Shown piece after piece: positions 26,135 to 33,688 of a stretch of DNA of 64,000 nt. Every line of letters starts with the position of its first letter. Position 1 is the stretch's first letter. The position numbers and the translations under genes were made by a program. Below the pieces are notes generated by a model, which saw only the letters and a list, made by a program, of their open reading frames with translations, made no database searches and was not told the DNA's origin. Source of the DNA: Bacillus sp. EB01 (GTDB taxonomy: Bacteria; Bacillota; Bacilli; Bacillales; Cytobacillaceae); NCBI RefSeq assembly GCF_000613125.1, contig NZ_HG964497.1, positions 1,752,958 to 1,816,957 on the forward strand, in the 5' to 3' direction.

Positions 26135-27004
26135 ATGGATGACAAATTTGAGAATTCAGTTTTGCCGCTAATTAGCATCGGCGATAAAATTGGCATTAAT
26201 GTTCTTGATGACGTTTATATGTATACAACGAAAATTGTGAATTTGTTTCTAATTGGCAATCCGGAAACAGAAAGAAGCTTCTCGTTAATTGATGCAGGAA
26301 TGCCGAAATGCGCGGATGAAATTATTGATGCCGCCGAGAATCGGTTCGGAAAAGGGGCAAAACCTGCTTCAATTATCTTGACTCATGGACATTTTGACCA
26401 TGTTGGGTCGCTTGCTGAGTTGCTTGAAAGGTGGGAGGTGCCTGTCTATGCACATCGTTTGGAACTCCCTTACTTGACCGGGAGAGGGGATTACCCGAAA
26501 GGAGACCCGGAGACAGATGGTGGTTTGGTCTCTGAGCTTTCCCCTCTCTTCCCGAATCACGGCATCAATCTCGGTAACAGGATAGCGGCTTTGCCTAATG
26601 ATGGAGGCGTTCCGGGGCTTGAGGAATGGAAATGGGTGCATACTCCAGGTCATACACCGGGGCATATTTCACTGTTCCGGGAGCGTGACAGGACCCTGAT
26701 TGCCGGAGACGCATTTGTAACGGTAAAACAGGAATCTCTTTATAAGGTACTAACACAAACACAGGAAATCAGCGGCCCGCCAAAGTACTACACAACCGAC
26801 TGGGAAGCCGCGTACCAATCAGTCAAGAAACTCTTGTTCTTAAAGCCACTACTCGCAGTTACCGGACATGGCCTGCCCATGAACGGGGATGAACTTGCAG
26901 AAGCCCTTGATTACCTTGTCAGCCACTTCAATCAAATCGCCGTCCCGAAGCATGGTAAGTTTGTAAGGATAGGAACAAAGATAAACCGGGGGTATAGCCA
27001 ATGA
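26135..27004 (+). CDS. metallo-beta-lactamase-fold hydrolase
   Basis: The protein is 289 residues. The zinc motif is THGHFDHVG (about residues 90-98), with further metal histidines in HTPGHTPGH and in TGHG. The family includes glyoxalase II-type and lactonase-type enzymes; the substrate cannot be told. ATG 26135 follows CGGAGGAG; an open frame runs upstream to 26111. Confidence 0.82.
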   Translation: MDDKFENSVLPLISIGDKIGINVLDDVYMYTTKIVNLFLIGNPETERSFSLIDAGMPKCADEIIDAAENRFGKGAKPASIILTHGHFDHVGSLAELLERWEVPVYAHRLELPYLTGRGDYPKGDPETDGGLVSELSPLFPNHGINLGNRIAALPNDGGVPGLEEWKWVHTPGHTPGHISLFRERDRTLIAGDAFVTVKQESLYKVLTQTQEISGPPKYYTTDWEAAYQSVKKLLFLKPLLAVTGHGLPMNGDELAEALDYLVSHFNQIAVPKHGKFVRIGTKINRGYSQ

Positions 27005-27115
27005 GGTAAAGGCTGAACGTATGGGCAGCATTCTTTTTCCAAAACGGGCGTGAATGGATTTATCCCCGAATTATCCTTATAATAGGAACAATCACCTGTG
27101 AAAAAGGAGCAGTTT

Positions 27116-28276
27116 ATGCTGAATATACAAGAAACTTTTAAGCCATTTGTTCAAAGTGTTTGGAAGAAGTCGGGTTTTAAGCAGCCGACGTCAATTCAGG
27201 AGGCCGCAATCCCTGCGATCCTTGATGGACGTGATTTGATTGCCGAGTCGCCGACTGGGACCGGAAAGACACTTGCGTACTTGCTGCCAGTCCTCGAGAA
27301 AATCGACAGCTCAAGCATTGGGCTTCAGGCGGTCGTGCTTGCGTCCAGCCAGGAGCTAATTATGCAGGTGTATCAAGAATTCCAGAAGTGGTCGGAAGGG
27401 AGCGGCATCCGCGGCGCAACGTTCATTGGCGGCGCCAACGTGAAACGGCAGCTTGAGAAGCTTAAGAAGAAGCCGCATATTGCCTTCGGGACACCAGGCC
27501 GGATGAATGAATTAATCAAGCAGAAGAAAATCAAGATGCATGAAGTGAAGATGGTTGTACTAGATGAAGGCGATCAGCTGCTGGTCCGCGAGCATATCGG
27601 GCAGGTGGAGGACATTGTTAAATCATCGCTGAAGTCCCGCCAGGTGGTACTGTTCTCGGCAACAATGAAGCCGGAAACAGAAGAGATGGCCAAGAGGCTG
27701 ACAGAAAATCCGGAAGTAATTCGTATTAAAAAGGACACGTCAATCGAGCAAGGGAAGGTCGAGCATATTTATTTCTCATGTGAGCAACGGGAAAAGCTGC
27801 TCCTGCTTGAGAAGATTGTCCGCCTCCAAAACATTAAGACACTTGCGTTTATTAATGATATAACTGAGATTGGGGTAATTACCGCAAAGCTTCAGTTTAA
27901 AGAGTTATCTGCAGGCCTGCTCCACAGTGAGCTTGATAAAACGGTCAGGCAGAAGGCTATTAAAGATTTCCGTGATGGGAAAATAAACATGCTTGTTGCA
28001 ACCGATGTCGCGGCGCGCGGCCTCGATATTCAAGGAGTCACGCATGTGGTCCATGTGGATTTCCCGCGGGATATCGAGCAGTACATCCACCGTTCGGGAA
28101 GGACTGGCCGGATGGGTGCAGATGGAACGGTCATTTCGCTCGTAACCGAGCGGGAAGAGCGCGAGTTGAAGATTTTTGCAAAGAAGTTGAATCTCTCTGT
28201 TGAAAAACGGATTTTCTATAAAGGCCAAATTGCGGTAGACAACATCCGTCAGCTTGAACGCGCGAAAAGGAAATAA
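27116..28276 (+). CDS. DEAD-box-type RNA helicase with DEGD motif (YfmL-like)
   Basis: The protein is 386 residues with Walker A SPTGTGKT at about 45-52, motif II DEGD at 150-153 in place of DEAD, motif III SAT, and motif VI HRSGRTGRMG. It lacks a long C-terminal tail, like the short YfmL helicase of B. subtilis that acts in ribosome assembly. ATG 27116 is chosen over GTG 27098 because AAAGGAG lies between them. Confidence 0.85.
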   Translation: MLNIQETFKPFVQSVWKKSGFKQPTSIQEAAIPAILDGRDLIAESPTGTGKTLAYLLPVLEKIDSSSIGLQAVVLASSQELIMQVYQEFQKWSEGSGIRGATFIGGANVKRQLEKLKKKPHIAFGTPGRMNELIKQKKIKMHEVKMVVLDEGDQLLVREHIGQVEDIVKSSLKSRQVVLFSATMKPETEEMAKRLTENPEVIRIKKDTSIEQGKVEHIYFSCEQREKLLLLEKIVRLQNIKTLAFINDITEIGVITAKLQFKELSAGLLHSELDKTVRQKAIKDFRDGKINMLVATDVAARGLDIQGVTHVVHVDFPRDIEQYIHRSGRTGRMGADGTVISLVTEREERELKIFAKKLNLSVEKRIFYKGQIAVDNIRQLERAKRK

Positions 28277-28340
28277 TCGTTGGTAACATTTCCGCTAGTA
28301 ATAAGTAGGTGAAAACGGAACCAATATCGGCTGTTGGAGA

Positions 28341-28550
28341 CATTTCAGAGTAACAATCCCAGTGAAACGATGCCAATACAGGCTATTGGAAACATTTTAA
28401 TGTAAATAGACCGGTGAAACGGTTCCAATAGAAGCTATTGGAGACATTTCAGAGTAAAAATTCTATTGAAACGATGCCAATAAAGGCTGTTGGCAACATT
28501 TTTAATGAAAAATGGTAACCTATCCATATGATAATTGCCAACATTTCAGG
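28341..28550. repeat. tandem repeat, period 52 bp, about four copies
   Basis: GACATTT or AACATTT recurs with CATTT at 28341, 28393, 28445 and 28497, always 52 bases apart, then a shorter step to 28542. Each unit has the dyad CCAATA.....TATTGG or a variant. It is the longest of the three 52-bp arrays and lies between the helicase and amidase genes. Confidence 0.9.
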
Positions 28551-28604
28551 GTGAAAGAGCGGACTAAATGTTATCAATACAAAAATAGTGTTTAATTATG
28601 ATTT

Positions 28605-28633
28605 GCCCCCAATTTCGGGGGCTTTTATTTTTA
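28605..28633 (+). terminator. intrinsic terminator
   Basis: GCCCCC / GGGGGC with a short loop, followed by TTTTATTTTT. Confidence 0.75.
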
Positions 28634-28705
28634 TAAAAAAGGTTTTGGATAGCCGACTGGCGAAATAAAAATAATAAAATTGGCACAGAAAAGGGGCAGA
28701 GAGTT

Positions 28706-30193
28706 TTGCAAAATCCAAAACTAAAGAATTTGTATGATACATGGCTTGAAGAAGCCACAATTGAAGATATGCAGGAAAAGATGAAATCCGGCGAGCTGAC
28801 ATCGAAGGAACTCGTGCTGATGTACCTGTACCGAATTTCTCAGTATGACCATAAAGGACCGGAGCTGCGGTCAGTGCTAGAAATCAATCCCGAGGCGCTG
28901 CATATTGCGGCGGCATTGGATGCCGAGCGCAAGGCGGATGGCCCGCGTGGCCCGTTGCATGGTATCCCGGTGCTGCTGAAGGATAATATCGACACAGCAG
29001 ATAAGCTGCATACAAGTGCAGGTTCAAAAGCATTGGCTGATTCATATGCAATCGAGGACTCGGAGGTTGCTCTAAGCCTTCGGATAGCCGGTGCTGTCAT
29101 TCTTGGAAAAACAAACATGACCGAATGGGCAAATTACATGGCTTATGAAATGAAAAGCGGGTACTCGTCACGCGGCGGGCAGACATTGAATCCGTATGGG
29201 CCAGGAAAATTTGATGTAGGCGGGTCAAGCTCTGGATCGGGGGCTTCAATTGCCGCGAATTTTGCTGCGGCAGCAGTTGGGACGGAGACTTCCGGGTCCA
29301 TCCTAAATCCAGCTTGCCAGAATTCACTAGTCGGCGTTAAACCGACGGTCGGTCTAATCAGCCGCCGCGGTATTATTCCGATTGCCCATTCCCAGGATAC
29401 GGCCGGCCCTATGGCTCGGACGGTAACCGATGCGGCCATCTTGCTGTCAGCGTTATCCGGGGTTGACTCAGCGGATCAGGCGACGCTTGCAAATCCATTA
29501 GAACATGTTGACTTTACAGCTTTTTTGGAAGAGGGGCTTACCGGGAAAAGAATAGGGATTGCCCGTGATTTTTATTTTTCCCAAGCTGGTGAAAAAAAGG
29601 CGAAGATAGCCGATCACGCGATTGAGGTGCTGAAATCGCTGGGAGCAGAGGTAGTCGATGTTGTTATCCCATCCGCGAGATTTATGTGGGATTGGGAAGT
29701 GTTAAAATATGAGTTTAAAGCGGGCGTTAATGCTTATTTAAAAGGGCTCACACCGTCAGCCAAGGTAAGGACACTTGCTGACGTGATTCACTTCAATGAT
29801 GAAAATCCTGAGGAGATGCTCCGTTACGGGCAGGATGTCCTAAAGAACTCTGAGGCAACAAGCGGCGGGCTGTATGAGGAGGAGTATATCCGGTCACTTG
29901 AATTTAACGAATATCATGCAAAGGAAAACGGAATTGACTTCGTATTGAAGGATTATGGCGTAGATGCGATTCTTTTTCCACATGAGGAAGGCTGCGATTT
30001 GTCCGCGCGGGCGGGGTATCCTTCAGTTTGCGTACCGGCAGGATATACCGATGAAGGAGAACCTGTTGGGATTACGTTTGCCGGAACGGCCTGGAGCGAG
30101 CCGGAGCTTATCCAGATTGCCTTTGCCTACGAACAAGCCACCATGGCTAGGAAGGCGCCAGTACTTGCGGCTGAAAAACAAACAGCAGACTAG
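28706..30193 (+). CDS. amidase signature family enzyme
   Basis: The protein is 495 residues. The Ser-Ser-Lys triad can be placed: Lys92 in VLLKDNIDT, the Gly/Ser block at 172-179 and Ser198 in TETSGSIL. It hydrolyses amides; the substrate is unknown. It is unlikely to be GatA of the tRNA amidotransferase because no gatC or gatB lies beside it and the length and C-terminal part fit stand-alone amidases. It starts at TTG 28706 after AAGGGGCAGAGAG. Confidence 0.85.
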   Translation: MQNPKLKNLYDTWLEEATIEDMQEKMKSGELTSKELVLMYLYRISQYDHKGPELRSVLEINPEALHIAAALDAERKADGPRGPLHGIPVLLKDNIDTADKLHTSAGSKALADSYAIEDSEVALSLRIAGAVILGKTNMTEWANYMAYEMKSGYSSRGGQTLNPYGPGKFDVGGSSSGSGASIAANFAAAAVGTETSGSILNPACQNSLVGVKPTVGLISRRGIIPIAHSQDTAGPMARTVTDAAILLSALSGVDSADQATLANPLEHVDFTAFLEEGLTGKRIGIARDFYFSQAGEKKAKIADHAIEVLKSLGAEVVDVVIPSARFMWDWEVLKYEFKAGVNAYLKGLTPSAKVRTLADVIHFNDENPEEMLRYGQDVLKNSEATSGGLYEEEYIRSLEFNEYHAKENGIDFVLKDYGVDAILFPHEEGCDLSARAGYPSVCVPAGYTDEGEPVGITFAGTAWSEPELIQIAFAYEQATMARKAPVLAAEKQTAD

Positions 30194-30220
30194 GCCGAGG
30201 AATAAAGAATCTGTGGTAAA

Positions 30221-30270
30221 AGCTGTCCGAGAAACCGTTATTCAGCGGTTTTTTCGGACAGCTCTTTTTT
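30221..30270 (+). terminator. intrinsic terminator of the amidase gene
   Basis: A long stem AGCTGTCCGA / TCGGACAGCT encloses a second small stem and is followed by TTTTTT. Confidence 0.85.
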
Positions 30271-30353
30271 ATTATTTAGAGACCACAAATCTAAAATGTC
30301 ATGTGCTAAACTCTTGCCACCCATGCGACAGATGTTTTATTAAACAATCATAA

Positions 30354-30774
30354 AGTGAAGCTCCTGACATTTTTTATACAAATTGCCCGGATATTTGTCC
30401 CCTAACTATGATTGATTTTGCAAAAATGCAGGCCGAATTGAAGAAGGAAGGCGTGTTTGGAGAGAAAGTTGAGTTACTAGCAATTACATTAGACCCGGAA
30501 ACGGATAGTTTAGAGATACTTAAAAAGTATGCACAAAACTTTCAAACTGACCCATCCGGATGGAAATTTCTTAGAGGCAGCATTGCTGAAACGATAGAAA
30601 TTGCAGATTCGTATCATATGAAATTTCAGAAGGTAAATGGCGGGGCTATCGCCCACAATACAACCATGTACCTAATTGACAAAGATAATCAAATTATATA
30701 ACATGGCCAACACACAAGAGAAGGTAGACATTGAGGCAATTATGGATAATATTCAAATCCTTGTTAATGAGTAG
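30354..30774 (+). pseudogene. remnant of an SCO1/SenC-type copper-binding protein gene
   Basis: From 30354 the frame reads SEAPDIFYTNCPDICPLTM and then the SCO thioredoxin-fold sequence to about 30700. It includes the copper motif CPDIC and the SAHN-like GGAIAHNTT. A stop (30351) precedes it and there is no start codon, so the N-terminal ~70 residues with the membrane anchor are lost. Near 30700 the frame breaks; the +1 frame carries on with IEAIMDNIQILVNE, the expected SCO C-terminus, to a stop at 30774. A shorter intact-looking frame starts at ATG 30408 but lacks the cysteines. Confidence 0.8.
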
Positions 30775-31031
30775 AATCCTATGCACTGAAGTGGAAATGA
30801 GCTCATTAGAATAGTGCTATTTATAGGATAGGACTCATATTGGGATAGGGAGTTTATGAACTTTTCTATTCCCTGGATGAGGCCATTAAAACTAGGGGGA
30901 AAAGCCCAAGAATTTAAGTTGAAACCTTAATTCTAAATAGCCTATTTTTTCAAAAATCATCACTTGTCCGTGAGCAAACTTGTCCTAGAATCATAAAGTA
31001 GTAGTAGGACAGTAACAAGGAGGTGATACAG

Positions 31032-31589
31032 GTGAGTGAAAGCAGAGGAAAAAGGATTGCAAGGGAACTTCTTCGGAACAGCCTTAGGCAATCTTTACAA
31101 AACAACATGGGCAACTCCGTCTTGGGATTAACAGGAAAGATTCCTATAGGAGGAAAAACCCCGCTACTATCCAACAATCTGTTATCAGGCAAAATTCCAT
31201 CCGGCAAGACGCCTCTTGGAAAAATCCCATCCGGCAACCTGCCGCTACTAAATACCTCTGTGTTGGGTCTGAGTGACAAAAATCCGTCCGGGAAAGACCA
31301 GCATTCAAAAGATTTCATTGGAAAAGATTCAAATTGCCGCGGAAGAGACTCGGTCGGGGGCAAGGATCTAAAAGATCCCAGAGACAAGGATCTCAAAGAC
31401 ACAAGAGGCAAGGACCTAAAAGATCCCAGAGACAAGGATTGTAAAGACACAAGAGGCAAGGATCTAAAAGATCCCAGAGACAAGGATCGCAAAGACACAA
31501 GAGGCAAGGACCTAAAAGATCCTAGAGACAAGGACCGCAAAGATAGAAGAGACCAGGATCGCAGAGGCAGGAATAGACATTCCTGTTAA
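31032..31589 (+). CDS. charged tandem-repeat protein, possible spore coat component
   Basis: The protein is 185 residues. Residues ~40-90 hold repeats of the type GKIPSGKTPL; residues ~110-170 hold a 14-residue repeat GKDLKDPRDKDxKDTR, four times or more, made almost only of K, D, R and G. The last residues are RNRHSC. Such polyampholyte repeats recall CotG-like coat proteins, but no family is certain. It starts at GTG 31032 behind a perfect AAGGAGGTGAT. A SigK-like -10 (CATAAAGTA at 30992) and direct repeats ACTTGTCC (30962, 30978) precede it. Confidence 0.7.
   Translation: MSESRGKRIARELLRNSLRQSLQNNMGNSVLGLTGKIPIGGKTPLLSNNLLSGKIPSGKTPLGKIPSGNLPLLNTSVLGLSDKNPSGKDQHSKDFIGKDSNCRGRDSVGGKDLKDPRDKDLKDTRGKDLKDPRDKDCKDTRGKDLKDPRDKDRKDTRGKDLKDPRDKDRKDRRDQDRRGRNRHSC
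31361..31550. repeat. 42-bp coding tandem repeat
   Basis: The unit AAGGATCTAAAAGATCCCAG plus variants repeats about every 42 bases inside the charged-repeat gene. Copies differ by a few bases. This may make the repeat number variable between strains. Confidence 0.8.
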
Positions 31590-31594
31590 GAAGG

Positions 31595-31637
31595 AAAAAG
31601 TGTTCACCAGCTATGGGCTGGGCGAACACTTTTTTTA
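31595..31637 (+). terminator. intrinsic terminator
   Basis: AAAAAGTGTTC ... GAACACTTTTTTT with an inner CAGC/GCTG stem follows the repeat gene. Confidence 0.85.
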
Positions 31638-31738
31638 CTTTTCTGGAATAAAAAAGTAGACCCGTAAGTAAGTTACATACGTTAAGAAGGAGAGACAGGG
31701 GATAGTTTCCCCAAATATGCGCGGTTACGGAACCTAAA

Positions 31739-31782
31739 AGAAAAAGCGTTCCCCTGCTTTCAACTGGGCGAACACTTTTTTG
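31739..31782. terminator. second, related terminator hairpin
   Basis: AAAAAGCGTTC ... GAACACTTTTTT resembles the terminator at 31595 and may be a diverged duplicate. It can also end the converging GNAT transcript. Confidence 0.55.
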
Positions 31783-31806
31783 TTTAAGAAATACAAGTTG
31801 CTTGCT

Positions 31807-32220
31807 TCATAACAAAAATCTTCCAATTAAATATCCGTTTTGCCGGGTAGCTATGGGGACGAATCCCCATTTCATAAATAGATTCAAGCTCTTCATATTC
31901 TGATTGCTGACAAATCCGGTTAGAGCACGGATTCCGTTTTCTCTTGCATACTCAACTAAGTCCGGAAGTAAAGCACGGCCAATTCCTTGCCCTTGGAATT
32001 CTTTATCCAAAACTGCATAGGTGATATATGCCGTTCCAGGAAAAACCAGTCTGTACGAAAGATACCCGGCAACTTCATGATTCTCCGTACAAACGACGAC
32101 TACCCCGTCAGCCGTCCTTAATTTTTCACGTACCGCCGCTGTGCTTGTCCGAAAATTATTAACTGTTATATCAATTAACCGATCATCATCCCTCGCAGGA
32201 TTGCGCTTTCGAATATACAT
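31807..32220 (-). CDS. GNAT family N-acetyltransferase
   Basis: The protein is 137 residues, nearly a bare GNAT domain. The acetyl-CoA motif is EFQGQGIGRALL (about residues 73-84), followed by VSNQNMKSLNLFMKWGF. AAAGGAG lies nine bases before the ATG on the minus strand. The substrate is unknown. Confidence 0.82.
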   Translation of the reverse strand: MYIRKRNPARDDDRLIDITVNNFRTSTAAVREKLRTADGVVVVCTENHEVAGYLSYRLVFPGTAYITYAVLDKEFQGQGIGRALLPDLVEYARENGIRALTGFVSNQNMKSLNLFMKWGFVPIATRQNGYLIGRFLL

Positions 32221-32258
32221 ATACCAATCTCCTTTATTTAGCTGATTAGTTATATGAT

Positions 32259-32936
32259 ATGAAAGGAATTCTGTTTAGCTTGTACGTCTATCCCATATCC
32301 CTCATTATTACCACTATGACATTTAGAATTGGGTTCTTTATCTACCTGTTTATAAACTCAAATTGGACGGGCAGTTCGAAACAAAAGAATGGCGGATTGT
32401 GTTAAGCAGGTTATCTTTAGTTGCGGTTTAACCACCGAGGGCTGTGTATTGGCTTTCTATTTTATAGCCACTTTTATTAAATATTTGAGGAAACCGGATT
32501 GGAATGAACCGATCTGCTTTCCTTTCATCTAGTCAGGTTTCCACTGTATAAAGATTACGCACTTTCTGATGATAGCGATAACAATCAATGTGGCGGTATT
32601 TTTGCCTTTTATTATTAGTAATGGCTGGTCTTATTTTCAAGAAATATGGCTGCTCGCTATTCTATTTGCATTTACAAATGCTTTTTTAAAGAGCTTTTTG
32701 GGAAGGCTCTTTTGAGCCGGTTTTCGGAGCAAGTAGGTGAAAAGTGCAGTGGCAGCGACAAGCTTGGGCTTTGGCCTGCAGCGTAACTCATTAGTTTTCC
32801 TTGGCTGATCTGTCTGGCCTTTTCAATTGGAGAATTGTTCGGTGGTATAACAATCAAATCCAAGAGTATTTTTCCTTCCGTTATATGGTACATCATTTTA
32901 AATCTTCTCATGGTTTTAGGCGGACTGGTTTTGTAA
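32259..32936 (+). pseudogene. decayed polytopic membrane protein gene
   Basis: Pieces of one membrane protein can be read across shifting frames: ATG 32259 onward (VYPISLIITTMTFRIGFF), then from ~32408 a hydrophobic stretch with one stop (TTEGCVLAFYFIATFI; LMIAITINVAVFLPFIIS; AILFAFTNAFLKSFLG), then from ~32805 a last piece (LAFSIGELFGGITIKSKS; VIWYIILNLLMVLGGLVL) to a stop at 32934-32936. At least two frameshifts and one in-frame stop break it. The family is not identified. Confidence 0.7.
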
Positions 32937-32940
32937 CGAG

Positions 32941-32965
32941 GGAATAACCCTAAATTCGTTATTCC
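32941..32965. terminator. inverted repeat after the membrane pseudogene
   Basis: GGAATAAC / GTTATTCC with a nine-base loop. There is no T-run, so it is only a possible terminator relic. Confidence 0.35.
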
Positions 32966-33280
32966 GCTATCCATTCTAAAAGGCTTTATAAATAAAGTAT
33001 ATCCACTCTCTTGTTTTCGATGTATACAAAGCAAGTGAGATTTTGTGCAGGAATACAGCAGCGATCTTAAATGGAGGGAGGCGTGTCCGCCAAGCAGGAT
33101 TTACATGTCGGATAACAGCTGTTTATTGGTAAGTTAGAAGGTAGGAAGTACGCTTGGCAGCCCGGCCTAGAGCAAGTCTATACTGTTCAAAAAAATAACA
33201 GGCTAGGAAGAGGAATGAAGAAACTGCCAGCATAATCGGGGTTAAAGAGCCCAAACTATGAATACATCCTGGTAAAGGAG
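32966..33280. other. gene-free stretch
   Basis: Only very short interrupted frames are seen and no motif stands out. It is probably leftover from decay of the neighbouring gene, plus the promoter of the 44-residue gene. Confidence 0.4.
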
Positions 33281-33289
33281 TGTTTTATT

Positions 33290-33424
33290 ATGGGCAGACA
33301 AAAGCTGGGGAACCGCAATGCGCAAATAAACAACAACAAGAAGGTCGGTAAAACAAGCTCGGAGCTTGTGAAATTCACGACAGGCCAGGACAGGCTTGTG
33401 CGCAACCGGCCAAACGACGATTAA
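33290..33424 (+). CDS. small basic protein of 44 residues
   Basis: It reads MGRQKLGNRNAQINNNKK and on to a stop at 33422-33424. It is hydrophilic, rich in Asn, Lys and Arg, with no membrane segment. AAAGGAG lies nine bases before ATG 33290 and a terminator follows at once, so it is a complete monocistronic unit. The composition is like small spore or nucleic-acid-binding proteins, but no family is recognised. Confidence 0.7.
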   Translation: MGRQKLGNRNAQINNNKKVGKTSSELVKFTTGQDRLVRNRPNDD

Positions 33425-33437
33425 GAGGAAAATTTTG

Positions 33438-33470
33438 CAGCCACTTTGGGGAATCCCTAGGTGGCTTTTC
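33438..33470 (+). terminator. intrinsic terminator
   Basis: AGCCAC / GTGGCT with an inner GGG/CCC pair, followed by TTTTC. Confidence 0.65.
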
Positions 33471-33510
33471 GTTGCGGAGATTTGTCATATTTTCTGGTTA
33501 TAAAGACTTA

Positions 33511-33539
33511 TTTTTGAATAGGTACTAAGGCGCTATAAT
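33511..33539 (+). promoter_or_regulatory. promoter of the riboswitch-controlled gene
   Basis: A -10 TATAAT at 33534-33539 is followed about seven bases later by the start of the riboswitch leader. The -35 is weak (TTTTTG at 33511 with 17-base spacing). Confidence 0.5.
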
Positions 33540-33555
33540 AAGATTACGCAATCAA

Positions 33556-33646
33556 AGCAAAATCTGACAAAGGCAAACCTGTCTAAAGGCAGGGACGCAA
33601 AGCGATGGGCCTACCCGGGAAACCGAACGGCTGCCACGCCGCCGGA
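33556..33646 (+). ncRNA. cyclic di-GMP-I (GEMM-I) riboswitch
   Basis: The conserved core is present: GGCAAACC (33572), a short hairpin, GGGACGCAAAGC (33592-33603), then the P3 arm and the closing GGCTGCC (33629). This family binds cyclic di-GMP. It lies in the leader of the secreted protein gene at 33689. Confidence 0.88.
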
Positions 33647-33680
33647 CTTCTTTTGAATGTCTGGGACAAATCAAAAGGAG
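33647..33680 (+). promoter_or_regulatory. Shine-Dalgarno sequestering hairpin of the riboswitch
   Basis: CTTCTTTTGA (33647-33656) can pair over all ten bases (one G-U) with TCAAAAGGAG (33671-33680), the ribosome binding site of the next gene. TCAAAG at 33552 upstream could compete for the same strand. This points to translational control by the ligand. Confidence 0.6.
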
Positions 33681-33688
33681 GAAGAACA

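Noticed and set aside
28341-28550. CRISPR array
   Set aside because: The 52-bp units are repeated along their whole length without unique spacers, and no cas genes are present.
28706-30193. GatA subunit of tRNA amidotransferase
   Set aside because: No gatC or gatB beside it, and its layout fits a stand-alone amidase.
30408-30701. Intact 97-residue protein
   Set aside because: The upstream codons carry the SCO copper motif without a start, and the C-terminus continues in another frame, so it is part of a pseudogene.
30950-31540. Long minus-strand frame with RSLSLGSFRSLPL repeats
   Set aside because: It is the mirror of the charged-repeat gene on the plus strand, which has a perfect ribosome binding site and terminator; the minus frame has neither.
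32672-33034. 120-residue minus-strand frame
   Set aside because: It lies opposite the membrane pseudogene, whose plus-strand pieces are clearly hydrophobic and protein-like; the minus product is not.
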